Source: Flavobacterium circumlabens (GTDB taxonomy: Bacteria; Bacteroidota; Bacteroidia; Flavobacteriales; Flavobacteriaceae). Taken from it: a stretch of 64,000 nt of DNA. The notes beneath the pieces are model-generated. The model was not told the origin of the DNA and made no database searches. It saw only the letters and a program-made list of their open reading frames with translations. The stretch is taken from NCBI RefSeq assembly GCF_004345565.1, contig NZ_SLWA01000002.1, positions 310,001 to 374,000 of the forward strand, given 5' to 3'. Below are positions 27,399-36,214 of the stretch, in pieces. Position numbers and translations under genes: made by a program. Positions within the stretch are counted from its first letter, which is position 1. Every line of letters starts with the position of its first letter.

Positions 27399-29321
27399 AT
27401 GAAAAGAGATAAATGGTTTCTCATACCGGTTTGGCTGTTTCTTATGGGACTGGTAAGTAATGCTTCAGCTCAGAATGTCCCCGGAAAAACAGCATGGTTT
27501 GATCCGGCGAAGCCCGCCACAACCTATTGTAACCCCATAAACATTGGATACAATTATACGACTCAGAATCATAATGGTATTCCGGAATCCAGACGTTCCA
27601 GTGCAGATCCGGTAATTATTACTTACAAAGGAGAATACTATTTGTTTGCGACCAATCAGGCGGGGTTTTTCTGGAGTAAAGACATGTCAGACTGGAAATT
27701 CGTATATGGAAGTTTTCAAAGAAATCCGGGCGATGATGATCAGTGTGCACCGGCGGCCTGGGTCGTAAATGATACTTTATTTTATGTAGGTTCGACCTGG
27801 AAAAAAGATCATCCGGTTTGGAAAACAGCGGATCCGAAATCAGGAAGATGGATCAGACATGTGAATACCGCAATGCTTCCCACCTGGGATCCTGCTATCT
27901 TTCAGGATGATAACAAAAAGGTTTATATGTATTACGGTTCAAGCGGAAAATTACCACTTGTAGGTGTTGAAGTAGATTACAACACCTGGCTTCCTAAAGG
28001 CAATCAGGCCGATTATGCCCAATTATACGCCGCTACAGAAGTAGAGGATATCCAGAAACCTTACGGACAGGCAAAAGCAGTGGTTGGATTAGATCCTGCA
28101 GCACATGGCTGGGAACGTTTCGGTCCCAACAATGATATGGAACCTGCACCCTGGGGAAATTTTATAGAAGGAGCCTGGATGACCAAACACAACGGAAAAT
28201 ATTACATGCAATACGGCGCTCCGGCTACCGAGTTTAAAGGCTATGCCAATGGTGTTCATGTGGGGGATAATCCTTTAGGGCCATTCGTATACCAAAAACA
28301 CAATCCGATGTCGTATAAACCAGGCGGATTTGTAATTGGTGCCGGACACGGAAATACTTTTGCTGACAATTATGGTAATTACTGGAATACAGGAACCTGT
28401 AAAATTTCGATAAAAGACCGCTTCGAACGTCGTATCGATATGTTTCCGGCAGGATTTGATAAAGACGATGTGATGTATTCCATTACGGCTTATGGTGATT
28501 TTCCAATTGTATTGCCAACAGCACAAAGAGATCAGACAAAAGGCGCCTCTTCCGGCTGGATGTTATTATCGTATAAAAAACCGGTGATCGTTTCTTCTGC
28601 CGAAGAATGCAAAGAGGTTGAAACACACCGAATGGATCATGGACGCAAAAAAGTGTATGAGAAAATTTGTTACGACGCGACTAACTTAACCGATGAAAAT
28701 ATTCAGACGTACTGGTCAGCTACAACCGATAAACCGGGCGAGTGGCTGCAGCTGGATTTAGGAAGAAAAATGGAAATCAACGCGCTGCAAATCAATTATG
28801 CAGATCATAAAGCGACACAGTTTAATAAAGCGATGGACATTTATTATCAGTATAAAATCCTGATGTCAGATGACGCCCTAAATTGGACTCTGGTCGTCGA
28901 TAAATCAAATAACGATAAAGATGTGCCACACGATTATGTTGAGTTAACAAAAGCGATTAAAGCGCGTTATATTAAAATGATAAACATTCATAATGCTTCA
29001 GGAATGTTTGCGGTGTCAGATTTCAGGGTTTTTGGAAACGGATTAGCCGAAAAACCAAAATCGGTTACTGATTTTAAAGTCAAAAGAAATACAGCCGATT
29101 CCCGTAATGCCATTATTTCGTGGAAAACGCAGACAGACGCTATTGGCTGCAATATTTATTATGGAATTACTCCCGATAAATTATATAATAGCATAATGGT
29201 GTACGGAGAGAGTTCCTATGATTTCAGAGGTTTAGACAAGGGAACAAAGTATTATTTTACAATTGAACCTTTTAATGAAAATGGAATCGGTATAAAGAAT
29301 AAGATTATTGAGGTAAAATAA
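27399..29321 (+). CDS. GH43-type glycosidase with discoidin and fibronectin-like domains
   Basis: The 640-residue secreted protein (signal peptide ending NASAQ) has a five-bladed GH43 propeller. The catalytic triad is placed as expected: Asp in SSADPVIITYKGEYY, Asp in TWDPAIFQDD and Glu in EGAWMTKHNGKYYMQYG. An F5/8-type-C (discoidin) carbohydrate-binding domain follows (about 400-550, YWSATTDKPGEWLQLDLG) and then a fibronectin-III-like tail (about 555-640, IISWKTQTDAIGCNIYYG). Family members release arabinose, xylose or galactose side groups, so the natural glycan may carry decorations. It sits between two strong terminators and is probably its own transcript. Confidence 0.88.
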   Translation: MKRDKWFLIPVWLFLMGLVSNASAQNVPGKTAWFDPAKPATTYCNPINIGYNYTTQNHNGIPESRRSSADPVIITYKGEYYLFATNQAGFFWSKDMSDWKFVYGSFQRNPGDDDQCAPAAWVVNDTLFYVGSTWKKDHPVWKTADPKSGRWIRHVNTAMLPTWDPAIFQDDNKKVYMYYGSSGKLPLVGVEVDYNTWLPKGNQADYAQLYAATEVEDIQKPYGQAKAVVGLDPAAHGWERFGPNNDMEPAPWGNFIEGAWMTKHNGKYYMQYGAPATEFKGYANGVHVGDNPLGPFVYQKHNPMSYKPGGFVIGAGHGNTFADNYGNYWNTGTCKISIKDRFERRIDMFPAGFDKDDVMYSITAYGDFPIVLPTAQRDQTKGASSGWMLLSYKKPVIVSSAEECKEVETHRMDHGRKKVYEKICYDATNLTDENIQTYWSATTDKPGEWLQLDLGRKMEINALQINYADHKATQFNKAMDIYYQYKILMSDDALNWTLVVDKSNNDKDVPHDYVELTKAIKARYIKMINIHNASGMFAVSDFRVFGNGLAEKPKSVTDFKVKRNTADSRNAIISWKTQTDAIGCNIYYGITPDKLYNSIMVYGESSYDFRGLDKGTKYYFTIEPFNENGIGIKNKIIEVK

Positions 29322-29343
29322 TTTTTTTTATAATCAATTTTTT

Positions 29344-29388
29344 AAAACGCTGATTGCAACAAAAAAGTTCGTAATCAGCGTTTTTTTT
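29344..29388. terminator. Intrinsic terminator after GH43 gene
   Basis: Stem AAAACGCTGATT / AATCAGCGTTTT around a 17-base loop, with eight T on the + strand. Confidence 0.85.
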
Positions 29389-29489
29389 GAGAAAAGGTTT
29401 CAGAAAAAGACGTTGGGTTGTAAAGAATTTTGTTCCTTTGTCTTGTTCGCAAAAGAAGCGGACAAGTAACCCAAAATGCTATAAAAACC

Positions 29490-30881
29490 ATGAGAAAAAC
29501 GATTCTTTTAACTGTTTTAGTTTTAAACGGATTGACATCTTTTGCGCAATCAAACGATGAAAAAAACATTAAATTATTCTACAAAAAAGCTTTAACCGAA
29601 TCCAAATGTTATACCTGGCTTGAATACTTGTCTAACGATATCGGAAGTCGTTTATCAGGCTCTCCAACTGCTGAGGCAGCAGTGCAATACACAAAAACAC
29701 AATTAGAAAGATTAGGACTTGATAAAGTATACCTTCAGGAAGTAATGGTGCCGCATTGGGTACGAGGCGAAAAAGAAACAGCTTATATCCTGGATGATAA
29801 AACAAAAACGGTAGTTCCGATTTGTGCCTTAGGCGGATCAGTGGCAACTGCAAAAACAGGGCTTACTGCTGAAGTAATCGAAGTACAGGGAATTAAAGAA
29901 TTAGGAGCACTGGGAGCAGACAAAGTAAAAGGAAAAATTGTGTTTTTTAACAGACCGATGGATCCTGAAAATATCGAAACTTTCAAATCATACGGAGCTT
30001 GTGTTGATCAGAGATTTGCAGGAGCAAAAGAAGCTGCAAAATTAGGAGCAGTAGGAACAATTGTTCGTTCGATGAATTTACGTGTGGATGATTTTCCTCA
30101 TACAGGAGCGCAAAGCTATGGTGATTTACCAAAAGAGCAATACATTCCAACGGCTGCAATTAGTACCAACGGAGCAGAATTATTGAGTGCAACATTAAAA
30201 AACAATCCGGCTTTAAAATTCTATTTTAAACAATCCTGCGAAACATTACCGGATGTTTTATCTTATAACGTAATTGGTGAACTTACAGGAAAAGAACACC
30301 CGGAAAACATTATGGTTGTCGGCGGGCATTTAGATTCCTGGGACTTAGCAGACGGTTCACATGATGATGGGGCAGGGGTAGTACAAAGTATGGAGGTAAT
30401 CCGTATTCTTAAAAACTTAAACTACAAACCTAAAAATACGATTCGTGTTGTGTTGTTTATGAATGAAGAGAATGGTGGAAAAGGCGGAGCGAAATATGAA
30501 GAAGTTTCAAAGAAAAACAACGAGAACCATATTTTTGCTTTAGAAAGTGATTCAGGAGGATTTAGCCCAAGAGGATTTTCAATACAAGCGGATGATGCCA
30601 ATGTTAAAAAGATACAAGGCTATAAAGACTTTTTCGAGCCTTATTTAGTGCACAGTTTTACTATTGGACATGCAGGATCGGATATTGATCATTTAACGTC
30701 TAAAGCGATTGTAAAAGCAGGTTTAAAACCGGATTCACAGCGCTATTTTGATTATCACCACGCAGCAAATGATAAATTTGATGCGATCAACAAAAGAGAA
30801 TTAGAACTTGGGGCAGCAACAATGACAGCTCTGATGTACCTGATGGACCAAAACGGAATTGATGCGCCTAAGGCCAATTAA
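29490..30881 (+). CDS. Secreted M28-family zinc metallopeptidase
   Basis: From ATG 29490 the 463-residue protein has a signal peptide (MRKTILLTVLVLNGLTSFAQ); the earlier ATG 29430 has no support. A PA insert (about 125-245) precedes the catalytic part with the M28 zinc ligands: GGHLDSWD (His, Asp side), SHDDGAG (bridging Asp), NEENGG (Glu general base and ligand), ESDSGG and DYHHAAND (His). It resembles plasma glutamate carboxypeptidase-type aminopeptidases. It lies downstream of the glycan locus but behind a strong terminator, so a link to it is not supported; a role in peptide scavenging is more likely. Confidence 0.9.
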   Translation: MRKTILLTVLVLNGLTSFAQSNDEKNIKLFYKKALTESKCYTWLEYLSNDIGSRLSGSPTAEAAVQYTKTQLERLGLDKVYLQEVMVPHWVRGEKETAYILDDKTKTVVPICALGGSVATAKTGLTAEVIEVQGIKELGALGADKVKGKIVFFNRPMDPENIETFKSYGACVDQRFAGAKEAAKLGAVGTIVRSMNLRVDDFPHTGAQSYGDLPKEQYIPTAAISTNGAELLSATLKNNPALKFYFKQSCETLPDVLSYNVIGELTGKEHPENIMVVGGHLDSWDLADGSHDDGAGVVQSMEVIRILKNLNYKPKNTIRVVLFMNEENGGKGGAKYEEVSKKNNENHIFALESDSGGFSPRGFSIQADDANVKKIQGYKDFFEPYLVHSFTIGHAGSDIDHLTSKAIVKAGLKPDSQRYFDYHHAANDKFDAINKRELELGAATMTALMYLMDQNGIDAPKAN

Positions 30882-30900
30882 AATTTCATCAATAAAATAG

Positions 30901-30938
30901 AAAAGCTGCAAGTGGATAACTTGCAGCTTTTTTTTTTT
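30901..30938 (+). terminator. Intrinsic terminator after M28 gene
   Basis: Stem AAGCTGCAAGT / ACTTGCAGCTT with loop GGATA and a run of ten or more T. Confidence 0.9.
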
Positions 30939-30956
30939 GGAAGTAGTCAAAAGTGA

Positions 30957-31262
30957 TCAGACTTTCATAACAATACAGTAATATAAAAAGGTGATCGGGA
31001 TATTAGAAAGTAAAATCAGGATTTTAATTCCGATGTCTCTTCGCAGTTCCGGCATTCGTATAAAAAGGTCTGTCAGGTGCAATAGCATTATCGTATTCAG
31101 CACAATGGCCGAAAAAACAAACGGGCTTGCTATCACCAGAACATTTGAATTTTCATTCGAAAGAATGTACATGACAAACAGCAGTGTACTAATTATAAAC
31201 GATCCGATTGTTAAGTCAATGGAGGCTGTTTCATCGAAAGTTTTTTTGTCAATAGTTTTCAT
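30957..31262 (-). CDS. Small membrane protein, unknown
   Basis: A 101-residue protein with three hydrophobic segments (about 20-38, 44-62 and 81-99) and a charged linker LFIRMPELRRDIG. I do not recognise the family. It is read from the - strand, 4 bases after the COQ4-like gene, so the two are probably co-transcribed. The opposite-strand frame over the same bases has a composition unlike a protein and was rejected. Confidence 0.65.
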   Translation of the reverse strand: MKTIDKKTFDETASIDLTIGSFIISTLLFVMYILSNENSNVLVIASPFVFSAIVLNTIMLLHLTDLFIRMPELRRDIGIKILILLSNIPITFLYYCIVMKV

Positions 31263-31266
31263 GAGT

Positions 31267-31755
31267 CTAAATATTAAAAGTTTTCTGAATAGCGTGAATG
31301 GGTGTGAACAACATTTTTGAAAAGTCCAGATAATGAAACGGAAGCGCCTTTTTGCCTCTTTTGTATTGTTGCATGAAATAATTGATTTCTTTCATATAAA
31401 AGGGCGTTCCGGAGGCAATCACCAGAAATAAATACAAACTTTTTTTGCCATTCCCCAAAAGGTAATATTGCATTCCGATTTCTTCGCGTACCGAAATACC
31501 TGTATTGGTAAGGACGTGAATGATATCATGATCTTCCAGTTTTGGCTGAATATCAAAATGATTTTTAGAAAGGAAATTTCCTAATCCAAAACCTAAACTT
31601 CCTTCAGGGTAGTTTAATAAAGCAGTTTTGTCAATTTCCCACGGTTTATTTTTTTTGAAATACTTTTGGTAAGGCTGTTTGCTGTATTCGTATATTTTTT
31701 CGATAATCTGGTCTTTCATGACTTGCTTGTTTTTTAAAAGTTCTTTGAATTTCAA
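31267..31755 (-). CDS. COQ4-like protein
   Basis: The 162-residue protein has the COQ4 signature HDxxHx11E exactly: His76, Asp77, His80 and Glu92 (DHDIIHVLTNTGISVREE). It also has the GSLGFGLG segment that precedes it in the family. COQ4 acts in ubiquinone biosynthesis in other organisms, where the motif binds a metal. Flavobacteria are known to use menaquinone, so the substrate here must differ or the protein is a structural relative. A second start at Met13 (31719) is possible. It is followed by a small membrane protein gene. Confidence 0.75.
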   Translation of the reverse strand: MKFKELLKNKQVMKDQIIEKIYEYSKQPYQKYFKKNKPWEIDKTALLNYPEGSLGFGLGNFLSKNHFDIQPKLEDHDIIHVLTNTGISVREEIGMQYYLLGNGKKSLYLFLVIASGTPFYMKEINYFMQQYKRGKKALPFHYLDFSKMLFTPIHAIQKTFNI

Positions 31756-31770
31756 AGTAAATTAATAAAT

Positions 31771-31803
31771 AAAAAGCCAATCAGGATTTCAATTGGCTTT
31801 TAT
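31771..31803 (-). terminator. Terminator of the YiiX-like gene
   Basis: Stem AAAGCCAAT / ATTGGCTTT with a 10-base loop; on the minus strand a TTTTTATTT tail follows. Confidence 0.75.
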
Positions 31804-31808
31804 GTTTT

Positions 31809-32483
31809 TTAATAGTTATCTATGATTGTTGTTAACAGTTTAGAATCGGCAAGATTAGATGGAGAAACAACTTCTTCTTCGAGTGGAATAGTAGTTCCAT
31901 ATCTTTCTTTCAGTACTTTTTTGACCCTTTCATCCTCCAGATTAAAATCTTTTAAATGTTGCAGTTTTGACAATTCAATGCCTGCACCATTTTTATAAAT
32001 TTTCCAGACCAATTCAGAGCAGTAAATTCTGTCGTCAGTCCATTCGAAATAAGCGTCATATTCTTTGCCTTCAAATTGCTGGCTGTACTGTTTCATTTTT
32101 TGGAGAACTTCAGGTTTCAGTACACTGTCGTTTTTCAATCGTTTAACCACATATTTGCTGTTTTTTCCGTGTTTGATCCATTCTTCGAGCGGAGTAAGTT
32201 TAACGGGCTGAACGGCTTCAAAAACAAACCATTTTCCATTTATATCGTAAATAATTCCACAATGCGAAAACTTTGAATGAGTAGCTATACGAACTGCTTC
32301 ACATTGTTTAGATTCCGAAGTTTGAAAAATTACATCACCATCTTTGTACTTGCCGGATATTGTTTTTTCCAGTTTATTTCCCGTAAATGGATTGTTCGGA
32401 AAAACCTTCAAACTAATAAACAACGCCAATCCAAAACTGATTAGGAATGTGATTACCGGAAATAGATATTTTTTAGATTTCAT
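31809..32483 (-). CDS. YiiX-type permuted papain-like hydrolase, membrane-anchored
   Basis: From ATG 32483 the protein has 224 residues: an N-terminal helix (MKSKKYLFPVITFLISFGLALFI) and a YiiX/NlpC-P60-like domain. His in THSKFSHCGII and Cys in DDRIYCSELVW are in the circularly permuted order expected for the family, and the segment KYKDGDVIFQ opens the domain. These enzymes act as amidases or thioesterases on small molecules or lipids; the substrate is unknown here. A longer frame opening at 32681 overlaps the neighbouring gene and would bury the membrane anchor, so it was not used. Confidence 0.85.
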   Translation of the reverse strand: MKSKKYLFPVITFLISFGLALFISLKVFPNNPFTGNKLEKTISGKYKDGDVIFQTSESKQCEAVRIATHSKFSHCGIIYDINGKWFVFEAVQPVKLTPLEEWIKHGKNSKYVVKRLKNDSVLKPEVLQKMKQYSQQFEGKEYDAYFEWTDDRIYCSELVWKIYKNGAGIELSKLQHLKDFNLEDERVKKVLKERYGTTIPLEEEVVSPSNLADSKLLTTIIDNY

Positions 32484-32524
32484 AAAGTATAAATTAAAGT
32501 ACTTTGCGTTACAAAGTAAATAAT

Positions 32525-32563
32525 AAAAAAATAGCTGCCAAATAAAAGGGCTGCTATTTTTTA
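32525..32563 (-). terminator. Terminator of the outer-membrane protein gene
   Basis: Stem AATAGC-A-GCC / GGC-A-GCTATT followed by a T-run on the minus strand. Confidence 0.65.
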
Positions 32564-32583
32564 AAATATAAAGTAAAGTGTTT

Positions 32584-33483
32584 TTAGAGTCTGAAAATTC
32601 CTCCGAAAGCAATAATTCTTTGGAAGAAAAGGAAATGCTGGGAAGCTTTATCTTCACTACTTGTGGTAGTTCTGATATCATTCATATCAATATAACCGCC
32701 TTTTAATTCTCCCTGAATATAGAAGTATTTGAAAAACGTAAAGTTAATGCCCGCTTTTGCAGATAAACCATAACCGGAAACATGAAAATCATCATGACGT
32801 TCTTTTCCTAAAAGTGTCGTATTGGTTTTAGGATATAAAACTCCGGCACCTAAACCTTCCGTTAGATTAATCTGTACTTTATCTGTATTAGTGATGCCAA
32901 ACAATTTTGAAATATCATCATGTCTGGACACCTCCGTATTGACATAATTCAGACCATCTGTATGCTCGTACATTAAAAAAGCAGGAGGATTTCCCTGAGG
33001 AACATCAGAACCACCTTCCTGAGCGCCATTTAGAGACATATCTACAGGTCTGTTATTATAATCTCCGTTATAATAAGATCCGGCCTGATCGGCAGGTAAA
33101 TTAATAGACCCCGTAACATTCGCAGTTTGATTCTGAGTCATTACATATTTCATGTGGTCCCAGCCAATCGAAACACTGTAATGATCACTAATGAAATATC
33201 CCATTCTGAAGTTAGTTTGCGGAATTGTCATGTTAGCAGGATTTACATAATCAATATGCCACCCTTTTGGTTTATCATGCGCCTTCATATCTGCAACCGT
33301 AAAATTATAATCTTTACCTCTAAAGTTCACATCAGATTTGGTGTAGCTATCTCTGTTTCCTCCCCATGAAACGAAGAATTTTCCTTTATTGTGAGCGGTG
33401 TATCTTTCTACTGCTATTTCTTCCTGAGCAAAAGTGTTTAATGAAACACAAATCAGAAAGAAAAATAAAATTTTTGTTTTCAA
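32584..33483 (-). CDS. Outer-membrane beta-barrel protein, unknown
   Basis: A 299-residue protein with signal peptide MKTKILFFFLICVSLNTFAQ and alternating amphipathic strands (NFRMGYFISDHYSVSIGWDH, INFTFFKYFYIQGELKGGYI), ending IAFGGIFRL with a terminal aliphatic residue after an aromatic one, as in outer-membrane barrels. A long loop (about 120-175) is rich in Asn, Gly and Asp. The family is not recognised beyond 'porin-like'. It lies 17 bases after kdsA on the same strand and may be co-transcribed with it. Confidence 0.75.
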   Translation of the reverse strand: MKTKILFFFLICVSLNTFAQEEIAVERYTAHNKGKFFVSWGGNRDSYTKSDVNFRGKDYNFTVADMKAHDKPKGWHIDYVNPANMTIPQTNFRMGYFISDHYSVSIGWDHMKYVMTQNQTANVTGSINLPADQAGSYYNGDYNNRPVDMSLNGAQEGGSDVPQGNPPAFLMYEHTDGLNYVNTEVSRHDDISKLFGITNTDKVQINLTEGLGAGVLYPKTNTTLLGKERHDDFHVSGYGLSAKAGINFTFFKYFYIQGELKGGYIDMNDIRTTTSSEDKASQHFLFFQRIIAFGGIFRL

Positions 33484-33500
33484 TGAAATAGTATTAAAAA

Positions 33501-34319
33501 TTAGAATGAATTAACTGTTTTTCTAATGGCAACCAGCTTCGTCATTAAACCTTCAAAATAGTCTAAATGCAGCATGTTGGCACCATCACTTTTTGCATTA
33601 GCAGGATCAAAATGAGTTTCGATAAAAATACCGTCAACTCCCACTGCGATACCGGCTTTGGCTACAGTTTCGATCATATCCGGTCTTCCGCCCGTAACAC
33701 CAGCGGTCTGGTTTGGCTGTTGCAAAGAGTGTGTAACATCCAGAACCGTAGTCGCATATTGTTGCATAGTCGGGATTCCTCTGTAGTCCACAATCATATC
33801 CTGGTAACCAAACATGGTTCCACGATCTGTAAGCATTACATTTTCATTGTGGCAGTCTAATACTTTCTGAACCGCATGTTTCATGCTTTCCGGACTCATA
33901 AACTGTCCTTTTTTCAGGTTTACTACTTTTCCTGTATTGGCAGCTGCAACTACTAAATCTGTCTGGCGTACCAGGAAAGCAGGAATTTGTAAAACATCTA
34001 CATATTGTGCCGCCATTTCAGCATCTTCATTGGTATGAATATCTGTTACGGTAGGAATATGAAAAGTCTCTGAAACTTTTCTTAAAATTTTTAATGCTTT
34101 TTCATCACCAATTCCGGAAAAACTATCAATTCGGGAACGGTTTGCTTTTTTAAAGGATCCTTTGAAAACATAAGGAATCTCAAGTTTGTCGGTAATACCA
34201 ACTAATTTTTCAGCAATTCTAAGCGCCATTTCTTCTCCTTCAATGGCACAAGGCCCGGCAAGTAAAAAGAAATTTCCGCTATCAGTATGCTTAATTTGTG
34301 GAATATGTTGTATGTTCAT
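33501..34319 (-). CDS. kdsA: KDO-8-phosphate synthase
   Basis: From ATG 34319 the enzyme has 272 residues and condenses phosphoenolpyruvate with arabinose-5-phosphate to make KDO-8-P, a precursor of the lipopolysaccharide core. Motifs: FLLAGPCAIEGEE, FKGSFKKANRSRIDSFSGIG, TDIHTNEDAE, PAFLVRQTDL, LTDRGTMFGYQDMIVD, DVTHSLQQPN and GVDGIFIETHFDPANAKSDG. A promoter -7 box (34341-34348) sits just upstream of this start, so the ATG at 34343, which overlaps that box, is unlikely. Length and motifs are normal. Confidence 0.96.
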   Translation of the reverse strand: MNIQHIPQIKHTDSGNFFLLAGPCAIEGEEMALRIAEKLVGITDKLEIPYVFKGSFKKANRSRIDSFSGIGDEKALKILRKVSETFHIPTVTDIHTNEDAEMAAQYVDVLQIPAFLVRQTDLVVAAANTGKVVNLKKGQFMSPESMKHAVQKVLDCHNENVMLTDRGTMFGYQDMIVDYRGIPTMQQYATTVLDVTHSLQQPNQTAGVTGGRPDMIETVAKAGIAVGVDGIFIETHFDPANAKSDGANMLHLDYFEGLMTKLVAIRKTVNSF

Positions 34320-34340
34320 AGTATGATTTTTTTGACTGTG

Positions 34341-34348
34341 CAAAGGTA
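34341..34348 (-). promoter_or_regulatory. kdsA promoter -7 box
   Basis: Minus-strand TACCTTTG matches TAnnTTTG. Transcription would begin near 34334, giving a leader of about 15 bases before the ATG at 34319. No clear -33 TTG. Confidence 0.5.
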
Positions 34349-34513
34349 GTTATGATTTATGAATCGAAGATGAAGATTTAAGTTTTTTTTATGAGTCCGA
34401 TACGTATCGGAACACTGATTTACTCCGGTGTTTTTCACTTGAAAAAACAGGTTTGCTCAATAAAAATGATTTTCATTTCTATTGTGATTGAACTTTAGTG
34501 GAATTATGAGAAT

Positions 34514-34951
34514 TTAAGTTAATTTCCTGCTTTGCTTTTTATAGTAAACTGCAAACAAAATTTGTCCGGTAAAAAATAAAATATTTGTAAAAATTCTTAT
34601 AAAAATAACAGCCCTGATGGTTGTCATCACGCCCTCAGGATCGTTTGATCTAAAATGTAATATTGTATAAAGATCCAGTTTTGTAATTATAATCGCAGGA
34701 AGGGTTAATAAAAAATAAATGATGAACTTTTTGAAATTTACCTCAGTTATAATTTTTGAAAGTTTCCAATAATAAAAAGCTACAATTAATAAGATAATGA
34801 ATTTAAGCAATGTTGCCAAAGGATAAATCGTGGTATGCCATCCGGGTATGACTGATGATAAAAAATTAGAAGTCAGATAGAGAATTGAATAAGGAAATAA
34901 AAGAACCAATAAAAAGATACAAATTAAAAAAGTGGTTTTTGTTTTCATCAT
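34514..34951 (-). CDS. Four-helix membrane protein, unknown
   Basis: A 145-residue protein with four hydrophobic segments (about 8-30, 42-64, 75-92 and 113-136) and basic ends (KKQSRKLT). The family is not recognised. It starts 2 bases after the stop of the lipoprotein gene 34954-35406, so the two form a two-gene unit. Confidence 0.65.
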   Translation of the reverse strand: MMKTKTTFLICIFLLVLLFPYSILYLTSNFLSSVIPGWHTTIYPLATLLKFIILLIVAFYYWKLSKIITEVNFKKFIIYFLLTLPAIIITKLDLYTILHFRSNDPEGVMTTIRAVIFIRIFTNILFFTGQILFAVYYKKQSRKLT

Positions 34952-34953
34952 GT

Positions 34954-35406
34954 TTATTCTTTCTTCAGACGCAATCCCATCGGAACCATTAAAATACCTT
35001 TTTCATAAATGTTCAGATACAGTTTTATGGGCTTCTTTTGTCCGTCCCATTTCAGTTCATAAACATTCAGGAATCCGGCTCCCATATCGCTTCTTTTGGT
35101 TGGGAAGGGACAACAGGTCTCTAATCGGGTATAGGTGATTTTTTCTCCGTTTGGTCCGGCCAGCGCGTTTAAAAAACGGGTTTCGTTCAGCGCTTCATCT
35201 TTGGTGTTTCGGTAAAAAATATTCACCGGGTAATCCGGATCATAACCGTATTTTTTATCATTGCTGAATAAAGTAATGACAAACGTATTGTCTTTTTTCA
35301 AAACTAAATCCGGAGCATTGTCATCTACATTTTTCAAAGTAGATTTGGTGCTGATACAAGAAGTTACCGAAATAAGCAAAACGATAAAAAGAGCTGTTTT
35401 TTTCAT
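34954..35406 (-). CDS. Small lipoprotein, unknown
   Basis: A 150-residue lipoprotein: MKKTALFIVLLISVTSC has a lipobox with Cys17. The mature part contains a conserved-looking block TCCPFPTKRSDMGAGFLNVY with adjacent cysteines and an aromatic-rich C-terminal half. I do not know a function. It sits near kdsA and could be named after it by neighbourhood in databases, but it has no KdsA motifs. It is co-transcribed with the membrane protein that follows. Confidence 0.7.
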   Translation of the reverse strand: MKKTALFIVLLISVTSCISTKSTLKNVDDNAPDLVLKKDNTFVITLFSNDKKYGYDPDYPVNIFYRNTKDEALNETRFLNALAGPNGEKITYTRLETCCPFPTKRSDMGAGFLNVYELKWDGQKKPIKLYLNIYEKGILMVPMGLRLKKE

Positions 35407-35504
35407 GTTAAATACGTGTTTTGTAGTACAAATGTAAGCTGTAAAAACGGTTTTTAAAATAATCTGGATTAAGAAAAATGCCGCCTGAAATGCGTAAATT
35501 AAGT

Positions 35505-36203
35505 TTAAATCTTCTGATTTTCTATTGTCAGGTTTTGATTTGAATTCAATTTTAAAATACCAGTTATAATCAGATACTGTGCCACAAGATAGGTTAACAT
35601 GATGAAAAATGAACTTTTTTCAATTGGAGAGTGAAATTTGTTCACTGCCAAAATACTGTCTGAAGCAACAAAGACAATCGCACCAACAAAAACATATTGA
35701 TTTCCGGGTTTTTTCCAGGTCAGGAATCCATTAAAGGCAAACAATAACATTAGTGAAATTACTGTCGCATATACAATTACAGGAATTTTTAATTCTCCTA
35801 AAGTGGGTAATAAAAGTGATAACATTCCGATTAAATAACAGCCAATGATAAGACTTCCGATTAAAAAAGCGGCTTTTGTTTTTTTATTGCGTGTTTTGGT
35901 TTGTTTATTAAAAAGAACCGAATAAATAACATGTGAAATAAGAAAAGCAACCAATCCGAGAATAAAATAGATCTCCGCTATGTCTGCAAAAAGCAAAATG
36001 ACATCACCAATCCAAGAAAAAAGTAAGGCAGTTAAAACAATATTTTTGGAGGGAAATTTTTTATGAAGATAAACTCCAAATCCTAATAAAGGAATTAGAA
36101 TTGGCTTTAGGAAAAGATCAAAGCTCTCGTATCCGGAAAGTAAAAGCATCAGGTAAACAATACTAAAACCAATATAGATTTTAAGGAATAAGGTGTTTTT
36201 CAT
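35505..36203 (-). CDS. Lysoplasmalogenase-like protein (YhhN/TMEM86 family)
   Basis: The 232-residue polytopic protein (about eight helices) has family features: LFLKPILIPLLGFGVYL, then ALLFSWIGDVILL with a conserved Asp, GLVAFLISHVIYSVLF, and GAIVFVASDSILAVNKF with a second conserved Asp. Members cleave the vinyl-ether bond of lysoplasmalogens (TMEM86) or have unknown roles in bacteria. It is 11 bases downstream of a sterol-desaturase-type hydroxylase gene on the same strand; the animal members of both families act on ether lipids, so the pairing may be functional. Confidence 0.85.
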   Translation of the reverse strand: MKNTLFLKIYIGFSIVYLMLLLSGYESFDLFLKPILIPLLGFGVYLHKKFPSKNIVLTALLFSWIGDVILLFADIAEIYFILGLVAFLISHVIYSVLFNKQTKTRNKKTKAAFLIGSLIIGCYLIGMLSLLLPTLGELKIPVIVYATVISLMLLFAFNGFLTWKKPGNQYVFVGAIVFVASDSILAVNKFHSPIEKSSFFIMLTYLVAQYLIITGILKLNSNQNLTIENQKI

Positions 36204-36214
36204 AGATTGGGGGA

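Noticed and set aside
30991..31320. A + strand 109-residue frame opposite the small membrane protein
   Set aside because: Shadow of the - strand genes; the - strand frame has clear membrane helices and fits an operon.
32484..32681. N-terminal extension of the YiiX-like protein
   Set aside because: It overlaps the end of the outer-membrane protein gene and the terminator between them; the membrane anchor starts at 32483.
34954..35406. KDO-8-P synthase-related function for the small lipoprotein
   Set aside because: No KdsA motif is present; only proximity to kdsA would suggest it.
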